From Nocardioides renjunii (GTDB taxonomy: Bacteria; Actinomycetota; Actinomycetes; Propionibacteriales; Nocardioidaceae), in contig NZ_CP141058.1 in the NCBI RefSeq assembly GCF_034661175.1, forward strand, positions 248,001 to 312,000: DNA of 64,000 nucleotides. The letters are read 5' to 3'. Each line of letters starts with the position of its first letter. Position 1 is the first letter of the stretch. The notes beneath the pieces are model-generated. The model did no database searches. It was not told the DNA's origin and saw nothing but the letters and a program-made list of their open reading frames with translations. The position numbers and the translations under genes are program-made. Below, in pieces: positions 25,254 to 34,478 of the stretch.

Positions 25254-26636
25254 ATGAGTCAGGGGTCCTCGGTCGCCTCGGGCCTGGTCCGGGTCACCAT
25301 CGCCTCGGGGTCTCGACGGGTCGATCTCGTGCTGCCCGGGTCGATCCCGGTCGCCGAGCTGGTGCCGGAGCTCGCCCGCTCGGTGGGCCTGCTCGACGCC
25401 TCCACCGTCTACGGCGGCTACCGCCTGGTGACGCAGGAGGGGCGGATCCTCGCCGCCGACGCCGGACTCACCATGCAGGGGATCGAGGACGGCGGCCTGC
25501 TCACCGTCTCCGCCGGCGTCGACGAGAAGGCGCCCCGCGTCTACGACGACGTCGTCGAGGCGATGGCCGACGTTGTGGAGAACGAGCTCAAGCCGTGGGA
25601 GCCGGCCGCCGGACGGCGTACGGCGCTCGGCGCGGGCAGCATCCTCCTCGGCCTGGGCGCGCTGGCGCTGCTGCTCCAGGGCGAGAGCCTGCTGGGCGGC
25701 GTGGCCGCCGCGGTGATCGCGGGCCTGCTGGTGGTGGGTGGCATCGTGCTGGCCCGCGCCCAGGGCGAGCCCGAGGCCGGCGTGGTCGTCTCCCTGCTCG
25801 CCGCGCTCTACGCCGGCGTCGCTGGGCTCCTGCTGGCGCCGGGCGACCTGCCCGCGTGGAGCTGGCCGCTGGACGACGCCTTCTTCACCGACCCGCTGCT
25901 CTTCGCCGGGCTGGGCGTGCTCGCCGTGGGTCTCGCTGCCGTGGTGGGCCTCCAGGACGGCCGGCCCCTGGTCATCCCGGCCGTGGTCGTGGGTGCCGTC
26001 CTGGTGGCCGGGTCCGTGGTGATCCGGGTCTTCGACCTCGACCCCGGGCCGGTGTTCACCGTGCTGATGACGCTCGTGGTGCTCGCCGGCAGTGTCCTGC
26101 CGTGGCTGGCCCTCGGGGTGACCGGCACCACCGTCGACCAGCTCTACTCCCTGCACGACATCACCGCCGACCCCGACGAGATCGACCCCGACGAGGTCGC
26201 CGACGACGCCCGGGTGGGCCACGAGATCCTGCTCGCGGTGTCGGCGACGGTCGGCACGCTGCTCGTCCTCCTCGCGCCGTTCGCGGTGGACCGGGGCGTC
26301 TACGGCACCGTCCTGGCCGCGGTCTGCTGCCTCGCGGTCATGTTCCGCACCCGGCAGTACCGCACCAGCGCCGAGGTGCTGGCGGGCCTCGCGTCCGGCA
26401 TCCTCGGCCTGGTCTCGGTCGCCGTGTCGATGCTGCTCATCCACGACGGCTGGCGCTCCGGTGCCGCGATGGGCCTGGCCGCCCTCGGTGCCCTGCTGCT
26501 GGCGCTCACCCTCGTCCCCGCCTCGGCCTCCGTGCGGCGCGGCCGGCTGGGCGACGTGGTGGAGACGATGACCCTGCTCGCACTGCTGCCGCTCATGGTG
26601 CTGGCGGCCGGCTTCGTCGCGGCCGTGGCGGGCTGA
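25254..26636 (+). CDS. eccD: EccD, type VII secretion integral membrane protein
   Basis: 460 residues. The N-terminal ubiquitin-like domain (about 10-90, VRVTIASGSRRVDLVLPGSIPVAEL) is followed by eleven predicted TM helices, the standard EccD layout of the ESX inner-membrane core. A conserved loop, SLHDITADPDEIDPDEVADDARVGHEILL, lies between helices. ATG 25254 follows AGGGGGA. The stop is 4 bases before eccB, so the genes are coupled. Confidence 0.92.
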   Translation: MSQGSSVASGLVRVTIASGSRRVDLVLPGSIPVAELVPELARSVGLLDASTVYGGYRLVTQEGRILAADAGLTMQGIEDGGLLTVSAGVDEKAPRVYDDVVEAMADVVENELKPWEPAAGRRTALGAGSILLGLGALALLLQGESLLGGVAAAVIAGLLVVGGIVLARAQGEPEAGVVVSLLAALYAGVAGLLLAPGDLPAWSWPLDDAFFTDPLLFAGLGVLAVGLAAVVGLQDGRPLVIPAVVVGAVLVAGSVVIRVFDLDPGPVFTVLMTLVVLAGSVLPWLALGVTGTTVDQLYSLHDITADPDEIDPDEVADDARVGHEILLAVSATVGTLLVLLAPFAVDRGVYGTVLAAVCCLAVMFRTRQYRTSAEVLAGLASGILGLVSVAVSMLLIHDGWRSGAAMGLAALGALLLALTLVPASASVRRGRLGDVVETMTLLALLPLMVLAAGFVAAVAG

Positions 26637-26640
26637 GCCG

Positions 26641-28065
26641 ATGGCCACCAAGAAGGACCTCGTCGAGGCGCACGCCTTCAGCCGCCGCCGTCTGGTGACG
26701 GCGTTCGTCTCCGGGGCGCCCGGCGGCCGCGAGGTCGAGCCCGTGCGACCCGGCCGGGTGCTCATCGGCGGCGTGGCCCTGTCAGTGCTGCTGCTCGCCG
26801 GCGCGGCGATCGCCGGCTTCCTGCTCGGGCGCCCGCCGGCGCAGTGGCTCGACGAGGGCAGCTTCATCATCTCCAAGGACACCGGCGAGCAGTACGTCGT
26901 CCTGCGCGGCGGCGACGACCCGATGATCCAACGCGTGCCCAACTACGTCTCGGCCCAGCTGCTGCTCGAGCAGGCCGAGCTCACCCCCTACACCGTGCGC
27001 GACAAGTACATCCGCACCGTCCAGCTCGGCGAGGACCTGGGCATCGAGGGCGCCCCCGCGGGTCTCCCCGCGGCCGACGAGCTGGTCGACGACGGGTGGA
27101 CCGCCTGCACCGCCGACGGCTTCGGCATCAAGGTCGCCGTCCAGCAGGAGCCGGGTGTCGAGGACCTGACCGGGTCGGCGTTCCTCGTCTCCACCAAGGG
27201 CAAGGAGTGGCTGATCGCGACCGCGCCGCCCGTCGGCTCCACCCAGGGCCGCGCCTACCGGTTCCCGATGCCCGCCGACGACACCAGCGCCTCGACCATC
27301 GGTGACCGGCTCGACTTCACGTCGGCGCCCGTCGAGGTCGACCAGGACTGGCTCAACCTCTTCCCGCTCGGTGACGCGCTGGAGAAGGACGCCTTCGGGG
27401 TCACCCGCGACGGCGAGCCGGTGCCCTACGGCGACACCCGCACAGACCTCTCGGCCTACCAGGTCGGCGACCTGCTCCGCTCGGCCAGCGGCCGCTACTA
27501 CCTCCTCGGTGACGAGGGTCCCGAGCGGCTGTCGGCCTTCGCCGGGGAGGTCTACTCCGTGGTCGGCCGCCAGGCCACCGAGCTGTCGGAGGACCTCGTC
27601 GTCGACTTCGCCATGACCAGCTCCCCCGCCGAGTGGCCCTCGGAGCTGCCGACCGCGGTCAGCACCGGCGCGCTCTGCGCGGTGCTCCACCCCGGCACCG
27701 ACGGCGACCCGGCCGTCACCCTCGCCACCAACCCCACCGGTGCCGCCGACCCCGCCGAGACCGACGCCGCGGTCCGCGCCGGTCGCCACGACGTCGACGT
27801 CGAGCCCAGCGCCGGCGCCTACGTCCTGTCCGGGTCCGACACCGCCGCCCCCGGCGGGACGCCCTACGTCATCGACACCAAGGGCGCGCGCTACACGCTC
27901 GGCCCCCGCGTGCCCGAGTTCATCGGCTACGCCGAGGTGGAGCCGCCGCTCGTGCCGAGCGCCTGGCTGCAGTTCTTCGACACCGGGGTGGCGCTCTCGA
28001 CCAACAGCGCACGTCGGGTCTCCGAGGACGCACCGCCACCGGAGTCCGAGGCGGACGCCGGGTGA
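26641..28065 (+). CDS. eccB: EccB, type VII secretion membrane-anchored protein
   Basis: 474 residues. A short cytosolic N-terminus (VEAHAFSRRRLVTAFVSG, a typical EccB opening) is followed by one TM helix (about 40-62) and a large periplasmic domain with the repeat pattern of EccB (SFIISKDTGEQYVVLRG, then QRVPNYVSAQLLL). EccB is part of the ESX core complex. The stop TGA overlaps the ATG of mycP (TGATG). Confidence 0.92.
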   Translation: MATKKDLVEAHAFSRRRLVTAFVSGAPGGREVEPVRPGRVLIGGVALSVLLLAGAAIAGFLLGRPPAQWLDEGSFIISKDTGEQYVVLRGGDDPMIQRVPNYVSAQLLLEQAELTPYTVRDKYIRTVQLGEDLGIEGAPAGLPAADELVDDGWTACTADGFGIKVAVQQEPGVEDLTGSAFLVSTKGKEWLIATAPPVGSTQGRAYRFPMPADDTSASTIGDRLDFTSAPVEVDQDWLNLFPLGDALEKDAFGVTRDGEPVPYGDTRTDLSAYQVGDLLRSASGRYYLLGDEGPERLSAFAGEVYSVVGRQATELSEDLVVDFAMTSSPAEWPSELPTAVSTGALCAVLHPGTDGDPAVTLATNPTGAADPAETDAAVRAGRHDVDVEPSAGAYVLSGSDTAAPGGTPYVIDTKGARYTLGPRVPEFIGYAEVEPPLVPSAWLQFFDTGVALSTNSARRVSEDAPPPESEADAG

Positions 28066-29309
28066 TGGGACCGGCACGCCTGCGTACGACGCTCGCGGCC
28101 GGCGTGGTCGCAGCGTCGGTCGTCCCGGTGTGGGCCGGATCGCCGGCCCACGCCGACCACGACGCCCCGTGCTCGGTCGGCGAGGTGCCCGGCTCCGAGC
28201 GGCTGGCCGACACCCACGAGAAGGACAACCCGGTCTTCGACCGGATGCACGTCGAGCAGGCGCAGGAGCTCGCCATGGGCCGCGGGGTCGACGTCGCCGT
28301 CATCGACAGCGGCGTCATGCGGGTCGACGGCATCACGGTGGGGGGTGCCCGCGCCCTCGCCGGCGCCTCCGGCACCGGCCTGCTGTCGGGCCACGGCACG
28401 ATCGTCGCCGGGCTCATCGCCGGTCCCCGGGGCGTGGCGCCCGGCGCGACGGTCTTCGACTACAAGGTCTACGACTCCGACACCGCCGACGTGTCGCAGG
28501 GCCAGAAGCAGCCGACCTCCGCCGGGATCGTGGCCGGGATCGAGGCGGTCATCGCCGACGACCGCCAGGTCGGCTTCGACGTGGTCAACATCTCGCTCGC
28601 CGTCGACTCGTCCGACCCCGCGCTGAAGGCCGCGGTCGCCCGTCTGGTCGCCCTCGACGTCGTCGTGGTCGCGTCCGCAGGCAACGTGGAGGAGGGTGAC
28701 GGGTCCGACGACGAGGGGTCCCGGGGCACACCGGGCAACGACGCCGAGGTGTTCCCCGCCGACTACCCCGGCGTGCTCGCCGTGAGCGCCACCCCGCCCC
28801 AGGGCGAGGACCCCAGTGCCTACGTCGTGCCCAACCTCGACACCGACGTCGCGGCACCGACGGTCGGAGCGATCTCGGCCAACGCCACCGGACAGGTGTG
28901 CGTGGTCGGCGAGGTCGCCACGTCCTGGGCCGCCGCCGAGGTGAGCGGCATCCTGGCGCTGCTGCGCGAGCGCTTCCCCCGCGAGACCCCGCGGCAGCTC
29001 GTCGCGCGGCTGCAGGCCACGACCGAGGGCGCCGGGGCGCCGCAGGGTCCGGACGCCGTGGTCGAGAACCCCTGGACGGGAGCGGGCGTGGTCCAGGCCC
29101 ACGACGCGCTGACGCGCGAGATCCAGCCCAGCCGCCGTGGCACGGTGAAGACGACCGTCGCCGAGACGCGCGCCGACGCCCAGGCGCCGCCGGCCCCGGA
29201 GCGCGTCGACCTCTTCAGCACCCCGCGCGCCATCCTGCTGTGGGCCGGCCTGGTCGCGGGGTCGCTGCTGGCGCTCGCCTTCATGCTGCGCCCGTTGCTG
29301 CGACGCTGA
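28065..29309 (+). CDS. mycP: Mycosin (MycP), type VII secretion subtilisin-like protease
   Basis: 414 residues. A signal peptide (about 1-30) is followed by a subtilase domain with Asp in VAVIDSGV, His in SGHGTIVAG and Ser in ATSWAAAEVSG. A Pro/Ala-rich linker and a C-terminal TM anchor (about 385-410) follow. Mycosins sit on the outer face of the ESX channel. The ATG at 28065 shares bases with the eccB stop. It is the last ESX gene of the run; neither eccE nor eccA is seen in the window. Confidence 0.92.
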   Translation: MGPARLRTTLAAGVVAASVVPVWAGSPAHADHDAPCSVGEVPGSERLADTHEKDNPVFDRMHVEQAQELAMGRGVDVAVIDSGVMRVDGITVGGARALAGASGTGLLSGHGTIVAGLIAGPRGVAPGATVFDYKVYDSDTADVSQGQKQPTSAGIVAGIEAVIADDRQVGFDVVNISLAVDSSDPALKAAVARLVALDVVVVASAGNVEEGDGSDDEGSRGTPGNDAEVFPADYPGVLAVSATPPQGEDPSAYVVPNLDTDVAAPTVGAISANATGQVCVVGEVATSWAAAEVSGILALLRERFPRETPRQLVARLQATTEGAGAPQGPDAVVENPWTGAGVVQAHDALTREIQPSRRGTVKTTVAETRADAQAPPAPERVDLFSTPRAILLWAGLVAGSLLALAFMLRPLLRR

Positions 29310-29343
29310 GTCAGGCGGTGGTGCGGCGTGATGGAATCGCCCC

Positions 29344-30411
29344 ATGACCGACACCTCGGACGAGCCCGTTGCCGTCATCCTGGCCGGCGGGCAGGGCTCG
29401 CGCCTGTGGCCGATCAGCCGTGACCGCGCCCCGAAGCAGTTCCAGCCCGTCGTGCGCGACCGGCCGCTGCTCACCGGCACGATCGAGCGGCTCAGCGAGA
29501 TCGTCGACCCCCGCCGCATCCACGTCTCCACCCGCGCCCGCTTCGCCGACGCGGCCCGCGCCAACCTCGGGCCGGTGCCCGCGGAGAACCTGATCCTCGA
29601 GGAGGACCCGGCCGGTCCGGCGACCGCCTTCGCGCTGAGCGTCGCGACCCTGACGCACCTCTACGGCAACGCGCCGGCCCTCATCGCCCCCTCCGACCAC
29701 CTGATCAACGAGGAGGAGGCCTTCAACGCCGCGTCCCGCGACATGCTCGCGCAGCTGGAGAAGACCCCCGAGTCGATGGTGGTGCTCGGCGCCGAGCCCA
29801 GCAGGTACGACCCGAGCCTGGGCTACATCCACACCAAGGACGGCGACGGCAGCGTCGAGGTCATCGACTCCTTCCACGAGAAGCCCGACCAGGAGCTCGT
29901 CGACGAGCTGTCCGGCACGGGGTCGCTCTACTGGAACACCGCCTGCTACGGCGTACGCGTGGGGCAGGCGTGCGAGGCCTACCGCACCGCCCTCCCGCTG
30001 ATCTTCGACTCGATCGAGCGGTTCGCCCGCAGCCAGGGCACCGACCAGGCCTACCGCGGCGCCACCATCGGCGGCCACGAGATCTACCCCCTGATGTGGG
30101 CCGGGATGGAGTGCCTGGTGGTCCCGCGCCGGCTCGGCTGGACCGACGTCGGCACCTGGACGCGCCTCGAGCGCGTGCTGCACGACCAGCGGGTCACCTC
30201 GATCGGCCCGGCGCTCCAGCTCGACGCCGAGGACGTCCTGGTCGCCAGCATGGACGGCCGGCCGGTCGTGACCCTCGGGGCGAGGGGGCTCATCGTGGTG
30301 ACCCACGAGGACGCCGTCTACGTCCTCGACAAGAAGAAGGCCCTCGACACCCCCACCCTGGAGCGGCTGCGTTCGCTCCTCGCGGCCAGCACCCGCGAAG
30401 ATCTCCTCTGA
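29344..30411 (+). CDS. manC: Mannose-1-phosphate guanylyltransferase
   Basis: 355 residues, the single-domain form (no isomerase part). It makes GDP-mannose from mannose-1-phosphate and GTP for glycans and lipomannans. The signature LAGGQGSRLWPISRDRAPKQF lies at residues 13-33. Other family segments are IAPSDHLI (metal site), EKPD and LYWNTACYGVR. It is followed after 29 bases by a WecB-type epimerase, so sugar-nucleotide supply is the common theme. Confidence 0.9.
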   Translation: MTDTSDEPVAVILAGGQGSRLWPISRDRAPKQFQPVVRDRPLLTGTIERLSEIVDPRRIHVSTRARFADAARANLGPVPAENLILEEDPAGPATAFALSVATLTHLYGNAPALIAPSDHLINEEEAFNAASRDMLAQLEKTPESMVVLGAEPSRYDPSLGYIHTKDGDGSVEVIDSFHEKPDQELVDELSGTGSLYWNTACYGVRVGQACEAYRTALPLIFDSIERFARSQGTDQAYRGATIGGHEIYPLMWAGMECLVVPRRLGWTDVGTWTRLERVLHDQRVTSIGPALQLDAEDVLVASMDGRPVVTLGARGLIVVTHEDAVYVLDKKKALDTPTLERLRSLLAASTREDLL

Positions 30412-30440
30412 CCTCCCACCGCTCCCCAGCGAAGGAACCC

Positions 30441-31742
30441 ATGTCGCACGAGAACAGCCAGCACATCGTCGTCGTCGGCACCAAGCCCGACATCATCAAG
30501 CAGGCGCCGATCTACCACGAGCTGCGCAACCGCGGGCACGACGTGGTGCTGTGCCACACCGGCCAGCACTACGACCACAACCTCTCGCAGTCGATGCTCG
30601 ACGAGTTCGGCGTGCGCGAGGACGTCAACCTCGAGGTCCGCGGCGGGGTCAACGACCTCGTGTCGGGGATCACCGCCAAGCTGGCGCTCTACCTGCGCGG
30701 CTTCGCCGAGCGCGGCGGCTTCCCGATCACCTACGTGCACGGTGACACGACCACCGCCATGGCCGGCGCGCTGGCCACCTTCGGCGAGCGGCAGGCGCTC
30801 GTGCACGTGGAGGCCGGCCTGCGCACGCTCTCGCCGAAGCCCGAGGTCCTGCGCGGCTGGATGGAGCAGGGCGCCGACCTGGACTGGGCGTCGTTCCGCG
30901 AGCAGTCGATCGACCGCGCCAGCTGGTCCAAGGGCAGCCGGGAGCCCTCGCCGGAGCAGTTCAACACCCGCGTCGCCGACGCCGGCTCCGACCTGCACGC
31001 CGCGCCCGTCGAGCTCAACCGCGAGTTCCTGCTCGAGGAGGGCTTCGCCCCGGCCGCCATCGACGTGGTCGGCAACTCGGTGGTCGACGCGCTGCAGCAG
31101 GCGGTCGCCGGTAGCGACAAGAACCAGGTCCTGCAGAAGTACCCGCAGATGGGCGACGGGTCGTTCCTGCGCTTCTGCGTGCACCGCCGCGAGAACACCA
31201 CCAACCGTGACCGCTTCAACCTGCTGATGGACGCGATGGAGGAGCTGCTCGAGCAGGGCCACCACGTCCTGTTCATCCGCCTCCTCGGCACCGAGGCCGC
31301 CATCGACAACTTCGGCCGCCGCCAGTGGCTCGAGGACCTCGAGGCCAGGTACGGCGACGCGCTGATCTCGACGCCCGTGTGGGACAGCTACCTCGACGTG
31401 GTCGCCGCGATGTCGATGTGCGCGGTGATCGTCACCGACTCCGGCAGCATCGTGGAGGAGGCCAACGTCCTCGAGGTGCCCTGCGTGACGCTGCGGTTCG
31501 GCTCGGACCGGTCCGAGACCTTCCTGGCCGGCAGCAACTTCCTCGCGCCGCCGATCCACAAGGACCTCATGGTCAGCGTCATCCACCACGTCTTCGAGCA
31601 CCGCGCCGAGCTGTCGTGGGAACGGGTCTACCCGGAGAAGGCGTCGGCGATGCTGGTCGACGCCGTCGAGCGGCGCCTCGACGACAACAGCCTGCTCATC
31701 TCGGAGGAGTGGCGCTACGGCCTGCGCGCCCAGCTGCGCTGA
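30441..31742 (+). CDS. UDP-N-acetylglucosamine 2-epimerase (WecB-type)
   Basis: 433 residues, longer than most WecB proteins (about 370-380). It converts UDP-GlcNAc to UDP-ManNAc for wall polymers. Family signatures are VVGTKPDIIKQAPI, HTGQHYDHNLS, VHGDTTTAMAGA, HVEAGLRT, RENTTNRDRF, TDSGSIVEEA and PCVTLR. After VEAGLRT comes an unusual insertion of about 45 residues (TLSPKPEVLRGWMEQG to SPEQF) before the equivalent of the PEExNR segment, so substrate or oligomer contacts may differ. Ribosome site GAAGGA. It ends at a strong bidirectional terminator. Confidence 0.85.
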   Translation: MSHENSQHIVVVGTKPDIIKQAPIYHELRNRGHDVVLCHTGQHYDHNLSQSMLDEFGVREDVNLEVRGGVNDLVSGITAKLALYLRGFAERGGFPITYVHGDTTTAMAGALATFGERQALVHVEAGLRTLSPKPEVLRGWMEQGADLDWASFREQSIDRASWSKGSREPSPEQFNTRVADAGSDLHAAPVELNREFLLEEGFAPAAIDVVGNSVVDALQQAVAGSDKNQVLQKYPQMGDGSFLRFCVHRRENTTNRDRFNLLMDAMEELLEQGHHVLFIRLLGTEAAIDNFGRRQWLEDLEARYGDALISTPVWDSYLDVVAAMSMCAVIVTDSGSIVEEANVLEVPCVTLRFGSDRSETFLAGSNFLAPPIHKDLMVSVIHHVFEHRAELSWERVYPEKASAMLVDAVERRLDDNSLLISEEWRYGLRAQLR

Positions 31743-31752
31743 GCCGAGGACG

Positions 31753-31788
31753 ACGACGGCCCCGCACCAGCAGGTGCGGGGCCGTCGT
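31753..31788. terminator. Bidirectional terminator between epimerase and tRNA-Ser
   Basis: Perfect 16-bp stem (ACGACGGCCCCGCACC / GGTGCGGGGCCGTCGT) with loop AGCA, serving the plus-strand epimerase gene and the minus-strand tRNA. Confidence 0.85.
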
Positions 31789-31793
31789 GTCGG

Positions 31794-31878
31794 CGGAGGT
31801 AGGGGGATTCGAACCCCCGAGGGCGTTAACCCAACCCGCTTTCCAAGCGAGCGCCATAGGCCACTAGGCGATACCTCC
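31794..31878 (-). tRNA. tRNA-Ser(GGA)
   Basis: 85-nt class II tRNA on the minus strand. The acceptor is GGAGGTA/TACCTCC, the anticodon arm CTCGCTTGGAAAGCGGG gives anticodon GGA, the variable arm is long, and the T-arm has GGGGGTTCGAATCCCCC. CCA is not encoded. Confidence 0.95.
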
Positions 31879-31983
31879 GCCGAGGAGAGTACCGGTCGCC
31901 CCGGTGCCGGTGAAATCGCGTACGCCGACGCCGCCGGTCCCCGGGTTTGGGCGCCCGACATCGGCTCGCCTAGACTCCCGGCA

Positions 31984-32070
31984 ACCCCCCACGCGGCGTC
32001 ACCTCGCCCAATCCCCCAGGGCCGGAAGGCAGCAAGGGTCAGTGAGCTCTGACGGGTGCGTGGGGGGCCT
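31984..32070 (+). ncRNA. ffs: Signal recognition particle RNA (4.5S, small type)
   Basis: Contains the conserved SRP core CAGGGCCGGAAGGCAGCAAG (32017-32036) at the tip of a long hairpin. Outer arms CCCCCCACGC (from 31985) and GCGTGGGGGG (to 32068) pair perfectly. Placement just upstream of dnaX is the usual actinobacterial arrangement. Ends are approximate. Confidence 0.9.
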
Positions 32071-32151
32071 CTTCATGTCCGGGGCTCGCACGGGGACGGA
32101 CCGGGGACGGACCGGGGGCCACGCCCGGTGTGCACTGTGGGTCCGCCCGGT

Positions 32152-32157
32152 TAGGGT
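32152..32157 (+). promoter_or_regulatory. -10 box of leaderless dnaX
   Basis: TAGGGT lies 7 bases before the GTG start at 32165. Confidence 0.5.
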
Positions 32158-32164
32158 TCACGAC

Positions 32165-34414
32165 GTGGAGTCACCGCTCGCGCTCTATCGCCGCTACCGG
32201 CCCGAGACCTTCCAGCAGGTCATCGGGCAGGACCACGTGACGGAGCCCCTGCGCGCGGCCCTCGCCGCCAACCGCGTCAACCACGCCTACCTCTTCTCCG
32301 GGCCCCGCGGCTGCGGCAAGACCACCTCGGCGCGCATCCTGGCCCGCGCGCTCAACTGCGCCCAGGCGCCGGTCTCCGACCCGTGCGGCGAGTGCGACAG
32401 CTGCCGCGAGCTCGCGCGCGGCGGCACCGGCTCGCTCGACGTGATCGAGATCGACGCGGCGAGCCACAACGGCGTGGACGATGCCCGCGACCTGCGCGAG
32501 AAGGCGTTCTTCGCGCCGGTGCGCGACCGCTACAAGGTCTACATCATCGACGAGGCCCACATGGTCACGCCGCAGGCCTTCAACGCGCTGCTCAAGCTCG
32601 TCGAGGAGCCGCCGCCGCACCTCCGGTTCATCTTCGCCACCACCGAGCCCGACAAGGTGCTGCCGACCATCCGCTCGCGCACCCACCACTACCCCTTCCG
32701 GCTCATCCCGCCGCGCCTGCTCAGCGACTACCTCTCCCAGCTCGCCACCGAGGAGGGCGTGGCCATCGAGCCGGCCGCCCTGCCGCTCGTCGTGCGCGCC
32801 GGTGCCGGCTCGGCCCGCGACACCCTGTCGGTGCTCGACCAGCTGCTCGGCGGCGCCGGCCCCGACGGCGTCACCCACAAGCTGACGACCGACCTGCTCG
32901 GCTTCACCCCCGACTCGCTGCTCGACGAGGTCGTCGAGGCCTTCGCGACGCGCGACGGTGCCTCGGTGTTCTCCGTGGTCGACAAGGTCGTCGAGACCGG
33001 GCAGGACCCCCGCCGCTTCACCGAGGACCTGCTGCGCCGGCTGCGTGACCTCGTCATCGTCACCGCCGTGCCCGGCGCCCCGGCCACCGGGCTCATCGAC
33101 GTCCCCGAGGACGCGGGCGAGCGGCTCGTCGCGCAGGCCGCCCGGTTCGGCGCGATCGAGCTCAGCCGTGCCGCCGACATCGTGGCCGCCGGCCTCACCG
33201 AGATGCGCGGCGCGACGGCTCCGCGGCTCCTGCTCGAGCTGCTGTGCGCCCGGGTGCTCCTGCCCGGGGCCGACCACACCTCCGAGGGCGTGATGGCCCG
33301 CCTCGAGCGCCTCGAGCGCCGTCTCGACGTCACCGGCGCGCCGACCCCGGCCGCCCAGGCCCGCGCGGCGGCCGTCCCCGCCGCGGCCGCGCCCGCGACG
33401 GACCTCCCGCAGCCCGTCGCCCCGGCGGCGCCCACCCACGCGGCGCCTCCCGCAGCGACCCCGACGGCACCTGCAGTAACGCCCGCGGCAGTGCCCGCAC
33501 AGTCACGGCCCGCCCCGGCCCGGTCCGACGAGCCCGCACCCCCGCCGCCGGTCCCCACCGCGGCGCCGGCGGAGGGCCGGGACGACGGCCCGCCGCCGCC
33601 CCCGCCGATGCCGTCGGCGGTGCCGGCTGACGGTCACGCCCCGTCCCCCGCGACCTCGTCGGAGCCCGGTCCGCAGGCGCCGCCGGTGGTCGCCGAGCCG
33701 GCCCCGGTCGCCGCGGCCCCGGCCGCCCCGGGTGACCCGGTGGCCGAGCAGCCCGCCGGTCCGCGCGGCGGCCTCAGCCTCGTCGACGTACGCCGCCTGT
33801 GGCCCGACATCCTCGAGCAGACCAAGAACCGTCGCCGCCTCGCGTGGATGGTGCTCTCCCAGCACGCCCACGTGGTCGACGTCGACGGCACCCGCCTGAC
33901 CGTGGGCTTCGCCAACGCCGGTGCCCGCGACTCGTTCGTCAACGGCGGCTGCGACGAGATCCTGCGGCAGGCCGCCATCGACATCGTCGGCATGGACTGG
34001 CGCGTCGAGTCGATCGTCGACCCCTCGGGCGCCGCCGCGGAGGCCCCGGTCGTGCGCCAGTCGGCCACCGCGCCGTCCCCCGACCCGACCTCGCCGTCCG
34101 TGGCCGACCTCGCCGGCCGCCCGCCCGGCGGCGCGGCCCAGGAGGCCCCCGACGGCCCGCCCTCCTGGGTGACGGGCGACGCCGCCCCGCCCCCCGTGGC
34201 CGCGCCCCAGCCCTCGGTCTCGGCGGCGCCGGCCCGCGAGGCGCTCCAGGCCGCCCGCGCCGGGGGTGCGCCCGAGCCGTCGGAGCCCGTGCGGTCGGCC
34301 GACGACGACGTCGACCCCGACGACCCGGACGCCGAGTCGGGCGCCCTCGACACCGAGTCGCTGCTCAGCCAGACCCTCGGTGCCAAGCTGATCGAGGAGA
34401 TCAGGAACGACTGA
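32165..34414 (+). CDS. dnaX: DNA polymerase III subunit gamma/tau
   Basis: 749 residues, the clamp-loader ATPase and replisome organiser. Walker A is FSGPRGCGKTTSARI (about residues 44-58), the Cys4 zinc module includes DPCGECDSC, Walker B is IIDEAHMVT, and sensor 1 is FIFATTEPDKVLPTIRSR. After the ATPase and domain III comes a long Ala/Pro-rich linker (about 390-530), then a tau-like C-terminal domain (VRRLWPDILEQTKNRRRLAWMVL). GTG 32165 is set by the leaderless -10 and the VESPLALYRRYRP opening. Neighbours ybaB and recR are conserved companions. Confidence 0.95.
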   Translation: MESPLALYRRYRPETFQQVIGQDHVTEPLRAALAANRVNHAYLFSGPRGCGKTTSARILARALNCAQAPVSDPCGECDSCRELARGGTGSLDVIEIDAASHNGVDDARDLREKAFFAPVRDRYKVYIIDEAHMVTPQAFNALLKLVEEPPPHLRFIFATTEPDKVLPTIRSRTHHYPFRLIPPRLLSDYLSQLATEEGVAIEPAALPLVVRAGAGSARDTLSVLDQLLGGAGPDGVTHKLTTDLLGFTPDSLLDEVVEAFATRDGASVFSVVDKVVETGQDPRRFTEDLLRRLRDLVIVTAVPGAPATGLIDVPEDAGERLVAQAARFGAIELSRAADIVAAGLTEMRGATAPRLLLELLCARVLLPGADHTSEGVMARLERLERRLDVTGAPTPAAQARAAAVPAAAAPATDLPQPVAPAAPTHAAPPAATPTAPAVTPAAVPAQSRPAPARSDEPAPPPPVPTAAPAEGRDDGPPPPPPMPSAVPADGHAPSPATSSEPGPQAPPVVAEPAPVAAAPAAPGDPVAEQPAGPRGGLSLVDVRRLWPDILEQTKNRRRLAWMVLSQHAHVVDVDGTRLTVGFANAGARDSFVNGGCDEILRQAAIDIVGMDWRVESIVDPSGAAAEAPVVRQSATAPSPDPTSPSVADLAGRPPGGAAQEAPDGPPSWVTGDAAPPPVAAPQPSVSAAPAREALQAARAGGAPEPSEPVRSADDDVDPDDPDAESGALDTESLLSQTLGAKLIEEIRND

Positions 34415-34478
34415 CCGGCACCGTCCTGCTCGCCCGCACCATCCCCGTCCGCGCACCCGATCCCCCGTGGGAGACCCG

